64,000 nt of DNA from Solen grandis (taxonomy: Eukaryota; Mollusca; Bivalvia; Adapedonta; Solenidae): the NCBI GenBank assembly GCA_021229015.1, contig CM037781.1, forward strand, positions 71,874,903 through 71,938,902, in the 5' to 3' direction. A program made the translations under genes and the position numbers. Each line of letters begins with the position of its first letter. Positions within the stretch are counted from its first letter, which is position 1. Shown piece after piece: positions 11,300 through 21,130 of this stretch. The notes beneath the pieces were generated by a model. It saw only the letters and a program-made list of their open reading frames with translations, had not been told where the DNA came from and searched no databases.

Positions 11300-11600
11300 A
11301 CAGCCCTGTAGTATATAGACACATGCCTCGAAACAATTACTGTCGGCCCAGTGTGCTGCCGCTATAGGTCTGCCGCGACCTTTACACTGAGGATAAATAT
11401 GTGTCTCGATGCCGGGGTCACTGCTCCTGTAAACGGCGATCAGTCTGGCCCGCTGGTAATGGCGTGATTCTGGACAGACCTAGCTGTATGTCTGTATTTA
11501 TTTTCATTTTATGAATAACAGGATTTCGGACTGAGTTATTTACGTGATCAGTGCACCAGAAGTAAAGTTGCAAGAGACTGGATGGAATCATAATTACAAG
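11300..11600. repeat. Block-conserved segment, copy 1
   Basis: One of the best-conserved pieces shared by all three blocks (22205-22500, 28390-28710). Shared strings include CCCAGTGTGCTGCCG and TGCTCCTGTAAACGGCGATC (copies 1 and 3), and AATGGCGTGATTCTG (copies 1 and 2). This level of conservation against a diverged background could mean an exon, a regulatory element or an embedded older repeat. Confidence 0.6.
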
Positions 11601-11846
11601 ACAAAAACCAAAACTTTCCCGAATGAACTTATGTTCTGGACCCAAACACAAATAGTAAATACCAAGCTTTAGGTAATACAATGAAGTGAGATTTGATACT
11701 GTAATTTTCTGAAATATCTCATTGTTTATTAAAAAAAAGTAACACATTAAAGATGATGTTTGTGCCATCAACTGGCTACATTCCCCCCTGGCTGATATTA
11801 GATTTTTTTCCCAAACAGTTCCAGTCAAACTAGGCCGCCGCGACAT
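11418..11846 (-). other. Short minus-strand open frame in a conserved segment (block 1)
   Basis: A 142-codon minus-strand frame. Its last 60 codons share frame and words with the paralogous frames at 22333-22527 and 28517-28705: QLYFW.TD...RNPVI.KMK.NT is shared with block 2, and PAG.TDRRLQEQ plus the same stop is shared with block 3. No signal peptide or domain is recognised. The frame agreement may be a by-product of nucleotide similarity. It is unknown, possibly an exon relic. Confidence 0.25.
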
Positions 11847-11867
11847 ACCATATGTACATCAAGCTTG

Positions 11868-11975
11868 TCTGAGGTGTGTTAAGGCACTCAGGAGGCACTA
11901 TATTCGCCTTATTTAGACAACGTTTTTAAACATGAGTAAAACACTGTCGTTGGAACATTAAACCCAAGCCAACAA
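11868..11975 (+). mobile_element. SINE family A 3' fragment (block 1 copy)
   Basis: Recognisable tail AAAACACTGTCGTTGGAACA followed by TTAAACCCAAGCC. Fragments in the same state occupy paralogous positions at 22955-23065 and 28990-29110. The insertion therefore predates the block duplication. Confidence 0.6.
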
Positions 11976-12359
11976 ATAAATTGAACATTATAGTTCAGCT
12001 AAATTGAACAATGACCCACGTAAAAATAAATCAATACAAAGCAAAAGCTGTGTCAAAAATGATGATTATCTATGGTCTTCCAGGTTTCCGTGTCCATAAT
12101 AAAGAAATTTACTCTCGTTATATAAGTCATTTTTTCCGATGTAATGTGGGGCATCGGTATATATAAATTTTCTGTTGCATTAGAGAAATATGTGTTGTTC
12201 GAAAATATGAGTTAACCGCTCTGACTGAACAAGTGAATAAATACATGTATATTTTTATGCAGTTCGTTTAGATCGCATCAGTTTTTCAATAAATCATTTT
12301 GCCCCAAAACATTTATGTCTTTTTAAAAACGTGTTTGCAGTACAATTTTTAAACGCCCG

Positions 12360-13195
12360 TAGAAGACGGGACGAATTGGCGGCTTGACGGGAAGGCGGAT
12401 TCCACTGATGTTGTCCGCTCTATTACTCGAACAAAAATGAACGAAACTTTACCAAACTAAATCAAAATGTGATAGGCACAATGTTTAAGTACCTTTAAAT
12501 AACCAGCCAGATTGTCCCTGACATTCCGGAATCACGGCCCTTCAATTGATGGAAAACGGTTAAATTATCAGTGACCGCTCTCTAACTTAAACAAACATAA
12601 ACCAACATTTAACAAATTTGGACACAACGTGAATTAGCACAATATCTTTGTTAAGTTTGAAAACCAACCTCAATGTCCGAGACACTCCGGAATTATGACG
12701 CTTGAATTGACGAAGAATTGCTTCATAAACACTGTCCGCTCTTTAACTCAAACAAACAGGAACCAATCTTGAATAAACTTAGTCACAATGTGTATGGATA
12801 CGATATCACACCAAGTTCGATAACCAGTCATAATGTCACAGACTCCTCAGAATTATGGCCCTTTAATTGATGGAATATTGCAAAATGAGCAGTGTACGCT
12901 TTCTTACTCTTACAAATATGAACCGATCTTGTCCAAACTTGGTCACAATGTGAATGGGCAAAATATCACAACAAGGTTTGATAAACCGCCAAAATATCTT
13001 ATGGTTATGGCCCTACAGTTCATGAAAAATTGCAAAATAAACAGTGTTTGCTCTCTAAAACTGACAAACGTAAACCGATCTTCACCAAACTTTGTCATAA
13101 TGTGTTTGGAACAGTACCTCTCAATCCAGTTTGAAAACAAGTCAGAATATCCTAGACACTCCAGAGTTACGACCCTTAAATGGCTGTAATTGCAG
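12360..13195 (+). repeat. Five-unit tandem repeat of about 160 bp
   Basis: The motif (C/T)CGCTCT.TAACT.AAACAA recurs with GCT at 12417, 12577, 12738, 12898 and 13050, so periods are 160, 161, 160 and 152 bp. Each unit also contains CCAA(A/T)CTT.GTCACAATGTG and CACTCCGGAATTATG-like words. Units differ by about 20-30 percent, so the array is old. The opposing open frames 12833-13189 and 12943-13233 lie inside it and are not genes. Confidence 0.85.
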
Positions 13196-14849
13196 GAAGG
13201 GCGTACTTTGAGATAACCATGGCTCTTGTTCATTTTTCGTGTCCATCTCAGTTTAAACTATTGCTTCAGGAATCTACTCTCTGTTCTTGACAGGAGAATT
13301 GTTTTATGACGATGAGCAGGGTCCCACAAATTGATTCAGAAACAGTTTCCCTTGAAACAGTTTCAATTCTCTTATGAGACAGTTGGATTGGGGACTCTGA
13401 AGTGTGTCAACATAAAGGATGTATAATCGTGTTACTTATAACTCCATTAGCAGTGGACGGACAAGAAGAGTCGGAATAATGTGAAAGCCCTTGAACCATA
13501 TCAAACTCCCGAAACACAGATAAAAATGAGAGACTTGGAAGGACTGAGTGAGGCAATAAACAGAAGTGTAAAAAACTATTTGGTATCTGCCCTGGAGTGA
13601 AAGTTCAAACCTTGAGAGAATTCAATTATTCGAGAACATGTATTTAAAATCGATAACCTTGACGTTATTGTCCCTCTTATCTCCAGAAGTAAAACTAGAG
13701 CAAAGTAATAAAAGTGGCACATTGCCATATGATTACATCTTGATAATGTATTATGTTAAATGTGTGTCAAAAAGTACTAGAAAAAGTCCCGCGAAATCGA
13801 GGGAATGTTTTTTTTTTTACTGTTAGGATTCGTCTGAACAGAAACGAGTTATATCATGTCCTAGTATCCAACCACAGGTTAGGGACGATGGGTTTCACAT
13901 AAATAAACCAGCCATGATGTTTATAAGAAACAACAATATTACAAGTGTATAGTTTGCCCTATCACAACTTTAAGGGAAATGAAAAGACGTTTATATATAG
14001 AAAATAAAAAATATGAAAAGATTCACCTCCAATTTTCTCAGATTTTGCTTGCTGGTAAAATCAGCAGAGGGATTTTTTTTTAAATCATTTTTTTTCTGCA
14101 TTGATAGATATTGATATATTTTCGAGAGAAGAAAAATAAGATATACATCACTATTAAATAATTTGGAGATATTTAATGTTAGTTATTTCCCCTTTTCGGT
14201 AAACATTCATTTTTATGTATTTCACAAAATTAGAAATACGCACAGCTTCATCATTTTATTCATTTACAAAATCTACTATTTGTAAGCTATAAGAGCTTAA
14301 ACTTTTTTTGTTTCGCGTCGTAATATTGGAAATTTTATGAACACCAAGCAATGTTATCATATTAAACCTAATATAATAATTTTATATCAATCATTTGGTG
14401 AATGTTTATAGATATGAAGACAATAACTGATGATTTAAAATTGAAATCATGGCATTTAATGGTGATTTTTGCGCCAAAATATTTCCAAGGCATTTTTTAG
14501 AACAACCGCGTCAATGCGCTTACTTTTGGACCAGTTAGGAGAAATGCGAGAACAAAAACTAGTGTCTCCAAAACTCGTAAACTGCTTTGTTGAAATAAAA
14601 CAGATATTTCTTCGTTTTTTATCCAAACCTTGTTCAAACAGTGTAAATATGTTAATATGTATAATTTAAACTGTTGCAATTCGCAAATACTTTGGTAGTT
14701 TTTTTAACCAATATCGGAAAAAGATCATGCGCACAAAAGTTATACCATGACTTCCCCAGAATTCTCTTTTAATCAAAGTGGTATAAAAAATAAATGATTC
14801 GACAAATAATCTCAGGTGAAGCGGTTATCAAGTCCGCCAGTATATGAAT
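13196..14849. other. Non-coding part of block 1
   Basis: No gene seen. 13390-13790 is well matched at 23260-23640 (CTCCATTAGCAG.GGACGG.CA and TCTGCCCTGG.GT.AAAGTTCAAA shared) and more weakly at 34040-34320. 13900-14850 is AT-rich with no recognisable element. Confidence 0.5.
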
Positions 14850-15169
14850 ACAACTAAATATCATAGTTAGCGGTAAATAAAGCTGGTGTGAATTAGTTGT
14901 AGTTCAGGTCGACAAGATCGCTTTTTAACCTAATTAAACTTTTCTCCACGTGTTACTCCGGTGTAACAGAGAGCTTGGAGTCAGTATATTAAGCCGTAAA
15001 CAATATCGAAAAGAACCCCAAAAACAGAAATTCGTGTAAAGCGTGCTTCAACATGATATACACTATCTATTATATGTTCTGATACAACATATCGTATGTC
15101 ACACAACATTTCAGTCAAATCAAATTCTTCCTTAAGAGATTCACAGAAAAAGCATGGTTTTTGCAGCAT
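14850..15169 (-). other. Conserved exon-like segment B, copy in block 1
   Basis: The minus strand reads CDIRYVVSEHI.DSVYHVEA then RFTRISVFGVLFDIVYGLI. The same frame is kept at 25207-25440 (GVLFDIIFGLI) and at 52190-52335 on the plus strand (DIRYIVSDYV, stop, NVEARYTRI, DIFPGLI). Indels between copies in the aligned part look to be multiples of three. I recognise no family. Downstream sequence (AATTAGGTTAAAAAGCGATC on the minus strand) is also conserved, so a non-coding repeat is an equal alternative. Confidence 0.35.
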
Positions 15170-15639
15170 TCCTTACGATATTTCTTACGAAGGGTTTGCT
15201 CGCAAATAAGTAACACAAATCCAATTGAAATGAATATATATGAGTCAGGTAGTTACGGTAAGGAACTAGGTCAAGATAAATGTACAATATCAAACAACGT
15301 TTATCCTGACAATATTATGATACAAGTTATATTACACAATCAAAAAAAGAAAATCAAATAAGAATATCGCGGGCTGTCCAATATAGTTTACAGTTCAATA
15401 TCTTATTAAACGAGTTTTCCCTATATATTCCAGATGACCCTCCATACCAACTTGACTTTACAATTTGATACATCATTGAACGTGTTCGAGAGGTCAAAAG
15501 AAACTTTTTAGTTATATGTGTATATAAAATATGATTCAATTGATGATATATTTTCCTTATGGCTTTAAAGAAAGAGCTCCAGTATATATGTCTCGCCATA
15601 AACAAACAAATTTGCACCATATCAAATACCAATGATTTC

Positions 15640-15975
15640 CAATCTTTCCGGCTGCAGCTGTAACTTAAGCTTCACAATTGGCATTCCTGACACCATTAAT
15701 CGGCAATACATGCTACCTTAATTGTTACACCTCACGCGGCGCCATTTGAGACTGTTATGTGACTGTTCTTACTGCAGCGCACCAGAGAAGTACTTCCAGA
15801 TATCTTTAATGGCAACGATATCCATCTTTATAGTGAAGTCCACCTTGAGAATTGATGCATGTAAGCTAAGAGACTGATACGCTCTCCTCTGTCTTCCTTT
15901 TAAAAGGTTTTGAAGTAAGTATATAACGTGCAGAGGGAATAGATAGAAAATTAAGAGGAGGTCACTATTGTGACC
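15640..15975 (-). other. Conserved exon-like segment A, copy in block 1
   Basis: The minus strand carries TACTTACTTCAAAACC and then a frame reading GRQRRAYQSLSLHASILKVD ending in IKDIWKYFSGALQ and a stop. The inverted copy at 51145-51300 keeps the words GRQRR..QS.S.HASILKVDFT in the same frame before diverging. The flanking GGTGTAAC and GCGTGAGG strings are shared too. It lies upstream of segment B on the minus strand in both copies. No known protein is recognised. Confidence 0.35.
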
Positions 15976-17746
15976 CAGTTATCGAAACATGTTTTTCTAA
16001 CCAAATACGCTCAGGAATTTCAGTCATTAAACCTAGCCTACACGATTTGTTTTCCATTAATTACTTCACTCGGAAATGACCATCATGCTTGCAATTATCT
16101 AATCAAGTTCGACAACTACTGGGATTGACAACCCAGTACTGGCTAATCAATAGGTAAAAGTGAACATTGTGTTTTGTTATTGCACAAGAGCTGTAAAAGA
16201 AATATGACAGATAATGTGACAATAAATCCCCAAGTGCCTACACTTCATTTTTCCTCTGTAACTTCCAATTCAAAATCATTTCATTCAACCGGTTTCTGAA
16301 TCCAAAGGATAAAAATAATTATTAAGTAAGCATTTGCTTGTAGGCATCTAAACCAACGAGAGAAACACATAATCATGTGCCAAATAAAATTCATAATTAC
16401 TCGTATATAACACTTAGAATTAGATCCTCGTGATTATTATTCAGAATCGTATTATTTTATAAATAAAAATGTTATTTTTTTTTAAATTTTTTAATTCATA
16501 TATATAAATTTAATTTTAATGTTTTATATTATGATTGTATCAACAAAGTGCATTATGTTCAAGTCTGAATAGAATTTCTCTTGCACAAAGTGATGATTTA
16601 TGTTTTCAAAGCATAACAATTATGTGCATATAGAATTTCTGTAGCTGCTTCATTTACTTCTGAAATGTTTAGACTGGATATAATAGTTTGATGCTCGGCA
16701 AGTGCACGAACATGGGCACTGTCAACCCAAATTAGTCTTAGTTAACTGTTGTAAGTCAATATTTAGAACCGGACACTAGGCAGCTCAACCAGAATTTATA
16801 GAAGGATGAAATTTACATGATCCTTTTTTTTTTTTTTTTTTTTTTTTAATCTTTGCGTTTTAAGTTTTAGTTTTTGGTGCGACTATCTATCTATATCTAA
16901 TTTATCAACACTAAATTTAGTATGAATCAATTCGATGGCTGTAGTTGCAATCACGTTTTTATCTCTGTAACACATTTGTACGTTTTATTACAAATTGTAC
17001 GCATGTATTTTTTTCTGTATATCGAGTGTTCTAATTCATTTTCAGTTATATTAACATTAAGATTTTGCCATGTTACCTCGGCAACTGTGTTGTCTTTTTA
17101 TTTAAAATGATTACGGAAAAAAAATACCAAAAAGTCATCGATGTTAAATAAAATACAGAAAAAAAAACGAAGCAACAAAGAAAATTTAGATATATAGATA
17201 ATAAATAGATAGATCATTTTGGATCAGCACTCTGACAGTTTTTTTTGTGGCATTGGCCATTTAAATGTAAACAAATAAAGAATATAAACATATTTGAGAA
17301 GAAAAAAAAATCATTGCAGAAGTATCAGAATCCTGTGTGCTAAGAAAATTCGATTTGCGTATAAGGGGAAAAACTAACAACACAATATACCGCTGTTAGT
17401 AGTTTTGTATACCATAAATTATGGTTACATTGGCGTACTGTAAATTTTCAATTCAGCAAACAAACATTAACATTACATAAATGCAATGTCCTTTAAAATA
17501 TTTTTAGGGAAATTAAAGATATTAATTATATTTATGATATATCATGTTTTTATCATATTAATTGTCAAAATAGAATCTTGAAAGCAATGGAGTTTATATT
17601 TCAATAGGTCTTGAACTCACAATAATTATTATGCATAATGGTATTCATATTTTACCTCCTATGATAATTTCCGTCTTTGAGTATTACATTTGCTTGATAT
17701 GTTTGTCATATTTCATCTAGAATAAATGGCTTGGTTCATTCACTTA

Positions 17747-17878
17747 CCAGCTGGCTTGCGATAGGTCGGTGGTTCTACCCGGATACCTCCGTGCATTCGG
17801 GGTCTTCCTCCACCTGTAATTAGCTGGACGTCGCTATATGACTGAAATACTGTCGAAGCAAGGGTAAACTCAAGTAGT
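17747..17878 (+). mobile_element. SINE family B, 5'-truncated
   Basis: Contains CCAGCTGGCTTGCGATAGGT, GGGGTCTTCCTCCACCTGTA and AGCTGGACGTCGCTATATGA, then CTGAAATACTGTCGAAGCAAGGGTAAA. The same body occurs at 26732, 41260, 48367 and 62078. The tRNA head is missing. Confidence 0.8.
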
Positions 17879-18294
17879 CAAATAGTCAAGTCATTCACTA
17901 ACTTCATAATTTGTGACCACGAATATGTCAAGTATAAAGATGAGTATTATCAGTATTGGACTTACAGAACAACGAATGAAAAGATGCCTTTGTAAAAGAA
18001 CCGGATAATTTTCCCGATAAAACGGTGTCACAGTAAATGTTCCTTAAATGATTAATGTTGGCCAACTACGTATCAGACAATTTATCTTTAATCCAAATAG
18101 ATCAGGCTAAAAATATTCAGAATCTAAGCTGCAGTTTTAACAGAAATCTTGAATCACATGATTGATTTTGCAAGCTGCATCATTTCTTTTTTTCAGAAGA
18201 ATTAACGGGGAAACTAAATATAAAAAAGTAATCAGTATTTAATAAAATGATGAAAAAAGGAAGAAGAAAAAAAAAGAACTATGTGATAAATACT

Positions 18295-19497
18295 TTACGA
18301 TATGTTAGTTTGCCCAACTGACCTCACCAAAACCCGATCACCCACTTCCAGCTTTGATGCAGTGACTTTTTGGTCATATAGAACTTTGTTCTTTGCTGCA
18401 TTTCTGTCAGCCTCCTCAGCAGCTTTTTCGTAAGCGTACTTAAGACGCTGCCTAAGTCTGCTGACATATGTGGGTTTGTTTGGACTGTCATCTTTGGGAC
18501 CTGTGCCCAAAGATGCATCAATGGCAAGCCTGGGATGCCACCCAAACATCAAAAAATGTGGTGAATACCCAGTCGAATCACTCCTAGTTGAATTGTACGC
18601 TTGGACTAGAGGTCCGACATATGACTTCCAGTCCTGTTTCTGGTTTACATCCAGGGTTCCTAGCATCTTTAGCAAGCTCTGATTCATTCGCTCACAGGAT
18701 CCATTTCCGATCGGATGGTAGGGAGTGGTTCGAGACTTTGTAGTGCCGGCAATCCTACAAAGCTCCTTAATAACCCGACTCTCAAAATTCCTACCTTGAT
18801 CACTATGTAACCTCTCCGGAAATGAATAGTAGCGGATGAAATTGTCGTATAAGGCTTTGGCTGTAGTATGAGCTGTTTGATTACGGCACGGTATGGCCTG
18901 TGCATACCTGGTGAAGTGGTCTGTTATAACCAGTATATGCTCATAACCTCCTTTGGATGCTTCAAGAGACAGAAAATCCATACAGACAAGCTCCATCGGC
19001 CTAGAAGTAGAGACCGACACAAGTTCAGCTCTTGGTATTTTAGCCTTACGACGAATGCATCGCCCACAATGCTCAACCCTGGCATTCACATCCTGCTCCA
19101 GACCAGGCCAATAAAAGCGCTGCCTAGCTAGCCAGAGGGTCTTCTCTTCACCAGGATGACCGACATCATCATGAACACCCTTAAGGGCCAGTTCATGATA
19201 AGTCTCAGGTAGAACAAGCTGTCTAACCTGTTCACCATTCTGCAAAGTGGTTCTGTACAGAACTGAATCATCTACAAATAGATGATTCCATTCCCGAAGG
19301 AGTTTCCGTACACATGTGGGTTCAGACCTTAGTGCTTCCCCCCTTGGGCGAAAACCACCTTGCAGAAGGTCAGTTACTCTGGCAATAGCTCTGTCCTTGC
19401 CCTGCTCAAGTTCCCAACTAATGTCAGAACTGAGTGATTGAGAAGGCACCTCCTCAGCCGATGGAGGTGAGACCCCAGTCACAATGCTCTCTGCCAA
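18295..19497 (-). CDS. Ty3/gypsy-type integrase (pol fragment), open but incomplete
   Basis: A 400-codon open frame, the longest in the window. Residue numbers run from the first Met. The N-terminal H2C2 zinc finger has H109, H114, C144 and C147 around LARQRFYWPGLEQDV. The rve catalytic core has the D,D-35-E triad D174 (VCMDF), D233 (HSDQGRNFES) and E269 (GNGSCERMNQ). A C-terminal LEVGDRVLV segment resembles the start of a GPY/F module. The frame really continues upstream from an RNase H domain, so the Met is not a true start. Integrases of this class insert cDNA into chromosomes. With no LTRs or other pol domains it is unlikely to act alone. The intact triad and long open frame suggest a young insertion. 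Confidence 0.85.
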   Translation of the reverse strand: MAESIVTGVSPPSAEEVPSQSLSSDISWELEQGKDRAIARVTDLLQGGFRPRGEALRSEPTCVRKLLREWNHLFVDDSVLYRTTLQNGEQVRQLVLPETYHELALKGVHDDVGHPGEEKTLWLARQRFYWPGLEQDVNARVEHCGRCIRRKAKIPRAELVSVSTSRPMELVCMDFLSLEASKGGYEHILVITDHFTRYAQAIPCRNQTAHTTAKALYDNFIRYYSFPERLHSDQGRNFESRVIKELCRIAGTTKSRTTPYHPIGNGSCERMNQSLLKMLGTLDVNQKQDWKSYVGPLVQAYNSTRSDSTGYSPHFLMFGWHPRLAIDASLGTGPKDDSPNKPTYVSRLRQRLKYAYEKAAEEADRNAAKNKVLYDQKVTASKLEVGDRVLVRSVGQTNIS

Positions 19498-19650
19498 GGG
19501 AATATCAGCTGATATCGCTTGACAAATTGCATCGACAACATCTGGGAAAACTTGATGAAGTTTCCCGGCCTATATTGTAGGGTAAAGTTATAACTTGCTA
19601 ACGCTGATACCCATCTATGACCTATGGCATCCAATTTGGCCGTAGTCATC
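19498..19650 (-). pseudogene. Gypsy RNase H C-terminal remnant
   Basis: The minus strand reads KLDAIGHRWVSALASYNFTL followed by QYRPG, the usual end of the gypsy RNase H domain. After YRPG the normal spacer (N.DALSR) is missing. The frame passes at about 19575 into KLHQVFPDVVDAICQAIS, which leads in phase into the integrase frame. A small deletion with frame change therefore separates RNase H from integrase. Confidence 0.7.
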
Positions 19651-19902
19651 GGCAATATTTCAGCCATTTGGAAACTACGAGTATGTCTTCTTGAGACAGA
19701 CAGTGTTGCCATACTGCAGTATCACGCCGTAGACATGCGGCATGATACTACATTCAGTTCCATTATCTTAACATCGGGCCAACCAATACTGGAACTACCA
19801 CTATATGTTAAGCGTCAAGCATGGGAGCTATACCAGTACCATTTTGTACGACTTTTGTCGTGACCGGGAATCGATCCCACGACATTCCGCTACTGGGGAC
19901 AT
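19650..19902 (-). mobile_element. SINE family A, minus strand, fused to gypsy fragment
   Basis: The reverse complement gives a B-box GGGATCGATTCCCGGTCACGA, then AAGTCGTACAAAATGGTACT, GTAGTTCCAGTATTGGTTGG, GTCTACGGCGTGATACTGCA and a tail GGCTGAAATATTGCCGATG. The tail stops short where GCCAAATTGGATGCC of the gypsy RNase H begins. The A-box part of the head is also lost. Confidence 0.8.
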
Positions 19903-20531
19903 TTAAGATAGACAGATAATGAATAGATATATAGATTTGACTCTGCACTATGACAGGTTTAGAAACATTGATCGTTAAAACGTAGAAAAGTCAGAACCAA
20001 AAATATCTTTGAAGAAGAAAAGGTGTAGCTTTGTAAAACGCTCATAAAATAATGTGCATTCGTACTCAGAAGGGGCTTTACAATACAATATATCGCATTA
20101 TGTAGCTTCATTACTTTCATTAGATTATAACTTTATCTGCATACTTTGTTTTTGACATTATATACAAACTATACATACAACGTGTTTTCGTATGAAGGCA
20201 AGTAGGTAGGTGGGTGTTTAGCTCCGGCACAGATTTAGAGACAAATGTTTTAATGACACATGAAAGATATGTCAACAGATATATTAACTTTTATGTAAGT
20301 TCATCTTCATCTTTGTTATTGTTAGTTGACTTTATTATTGCAGTCATTTTATCAGCTTTATTGATTGTGTATAAAGTGAACACGTATTTTCAATGCAAAA
20401 CATTCATTTCAATTACCGAAATGGTTAAATTAAAGCAGTGTAACTAGGTCTACTTGTAGGTGTCAATATCATTATTTCTTGTGCTCATGATTCTCATCAG
20501 ATACTGTTTTAAGAGTTTAACTAGGTGTAAT

Positions 20532-21130
20532 CCTTAATTCCGATATATAAACTATGATTCAGATATCCTGAAATCCTTAATTCTGATATATAAATTATGA
20601 TTCAGATATCCTGAAATCCTTAATTCTGATATATAAATTATGATTCAGATATCCTGAAATCCTTAATTCTGATATATAAATTATGATTCAGATATCCTGA
20701 AATCCTTAATTCTGTTATATAAATTATGATTCAGATATCCTGAAATCCTTAATTCTGATATATAAATTATGATTCAGATATCATGAAATCCTTAATTCCG
20801 TTATATAAATTATGATTCTGCTATCCTGAAATCCTTAATTCCGTTATATAAATTATGATTCAGATATCATGAAATCCTTAATTCTGATATATAAATTATG
20901 ATTCAGATATCCTGAAATCCTTAATTCCGTTTTATAAATTATGATTCAGATATCATGAAATCCTTAATTCTGATATATAAATTATGATTCAGATATTCTG
21001 AAATCCTTAATTCCGTTATATAAATTATGATTCAGATATCATGAAATCCTTAATTCCGTTATATAAATTATGATTCAGATATTCTGAAATCCTTAATTCC
21101 GTTATATAAATTATGATTCTGATATCCTGA
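20532..21130 (+). repeat. 43-bp minisatellite, about 14 copies
   Basis: Unit CCTTAATTCTGATATATAAA + TTATGATTCAGATATCCTGA + AAT; starts at 20532, 20575 and 20618 show an exact 43-bp period. Variants alternate CTGATATA/CCGTTATA and ATCCTG/ATCATG/ATTCTG, hinting at a partial higher-order pattern. Block 1 (6730-6775) has only one related unit and block 3 (near 27555) a remnant, so amplification happened in block 2 alone. Confidence 0.95.

Larger units (their letters stand above)
1640..15975. repeat. Segmental duplication block 1
   Basis: Many short stretches recur in the same order and orientation in block 2 and often block 3. Landmarks: 2500-2690 matches 16635-16820; 3150-3310 matches 17585-17740; 5640-6090 matches 18010-18290 plus 19905-20120; 6450-6680 matches 20290-20480 and 27290-27510; 6780-7210 matches 21150-21620 and 27595-28020; 11300-11600 matches 22205-22500 and 28390-28710; 13390-13790 matches 23260-23640 and 34040-34320; 14850-15100 matches 25200-25420. 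Divergence is high, with many indels, so the duplication is old. Coordinates are approximate. No intact gene lies inside. Confidence 0.75.
18295..19650 (-). mobile_element. Ty3/gypsy LTR retrotransposon fragment (RNase H end and integrase)
   Basis: Only the 3' part of a gypsy pol is present, on the minus strand. It has no LTRs, gag, protease or reverse transcriptase. It is joined directly to a same-strand SINE at about 19650. Together they interrupt block 2 relative to block 1 near 5908, so they arrived after the duplication. Confidence 0.85.

Noticed and set aside
12150..12170. TATA-like CGGTATATATAA in block 1 and at about 29312 in block 3
   Set aside because: Shared between two blocks but absent from block 2, and no downstream coding exon is visible; AT-rich background makes it weak.
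12833..13233. Opposing 118- and 96-codon frames
   Set aside because: Both lie in the 160-bp tandem array and translate the repeat; neighbouring units break the frames.
15354..15632. 92-codon minus-strand frame (MVFDMVQICLFMARHIYW...)
   Set aside because: Looks somewhat protein-like but has no recognised family and I found no matching copy in block 2 or in the inverted copy; kept only as a note.
18324..19131. Short frames on both strands inside the gypsy region
   Set aside because: Shadows of the 400-codon integrase frame.
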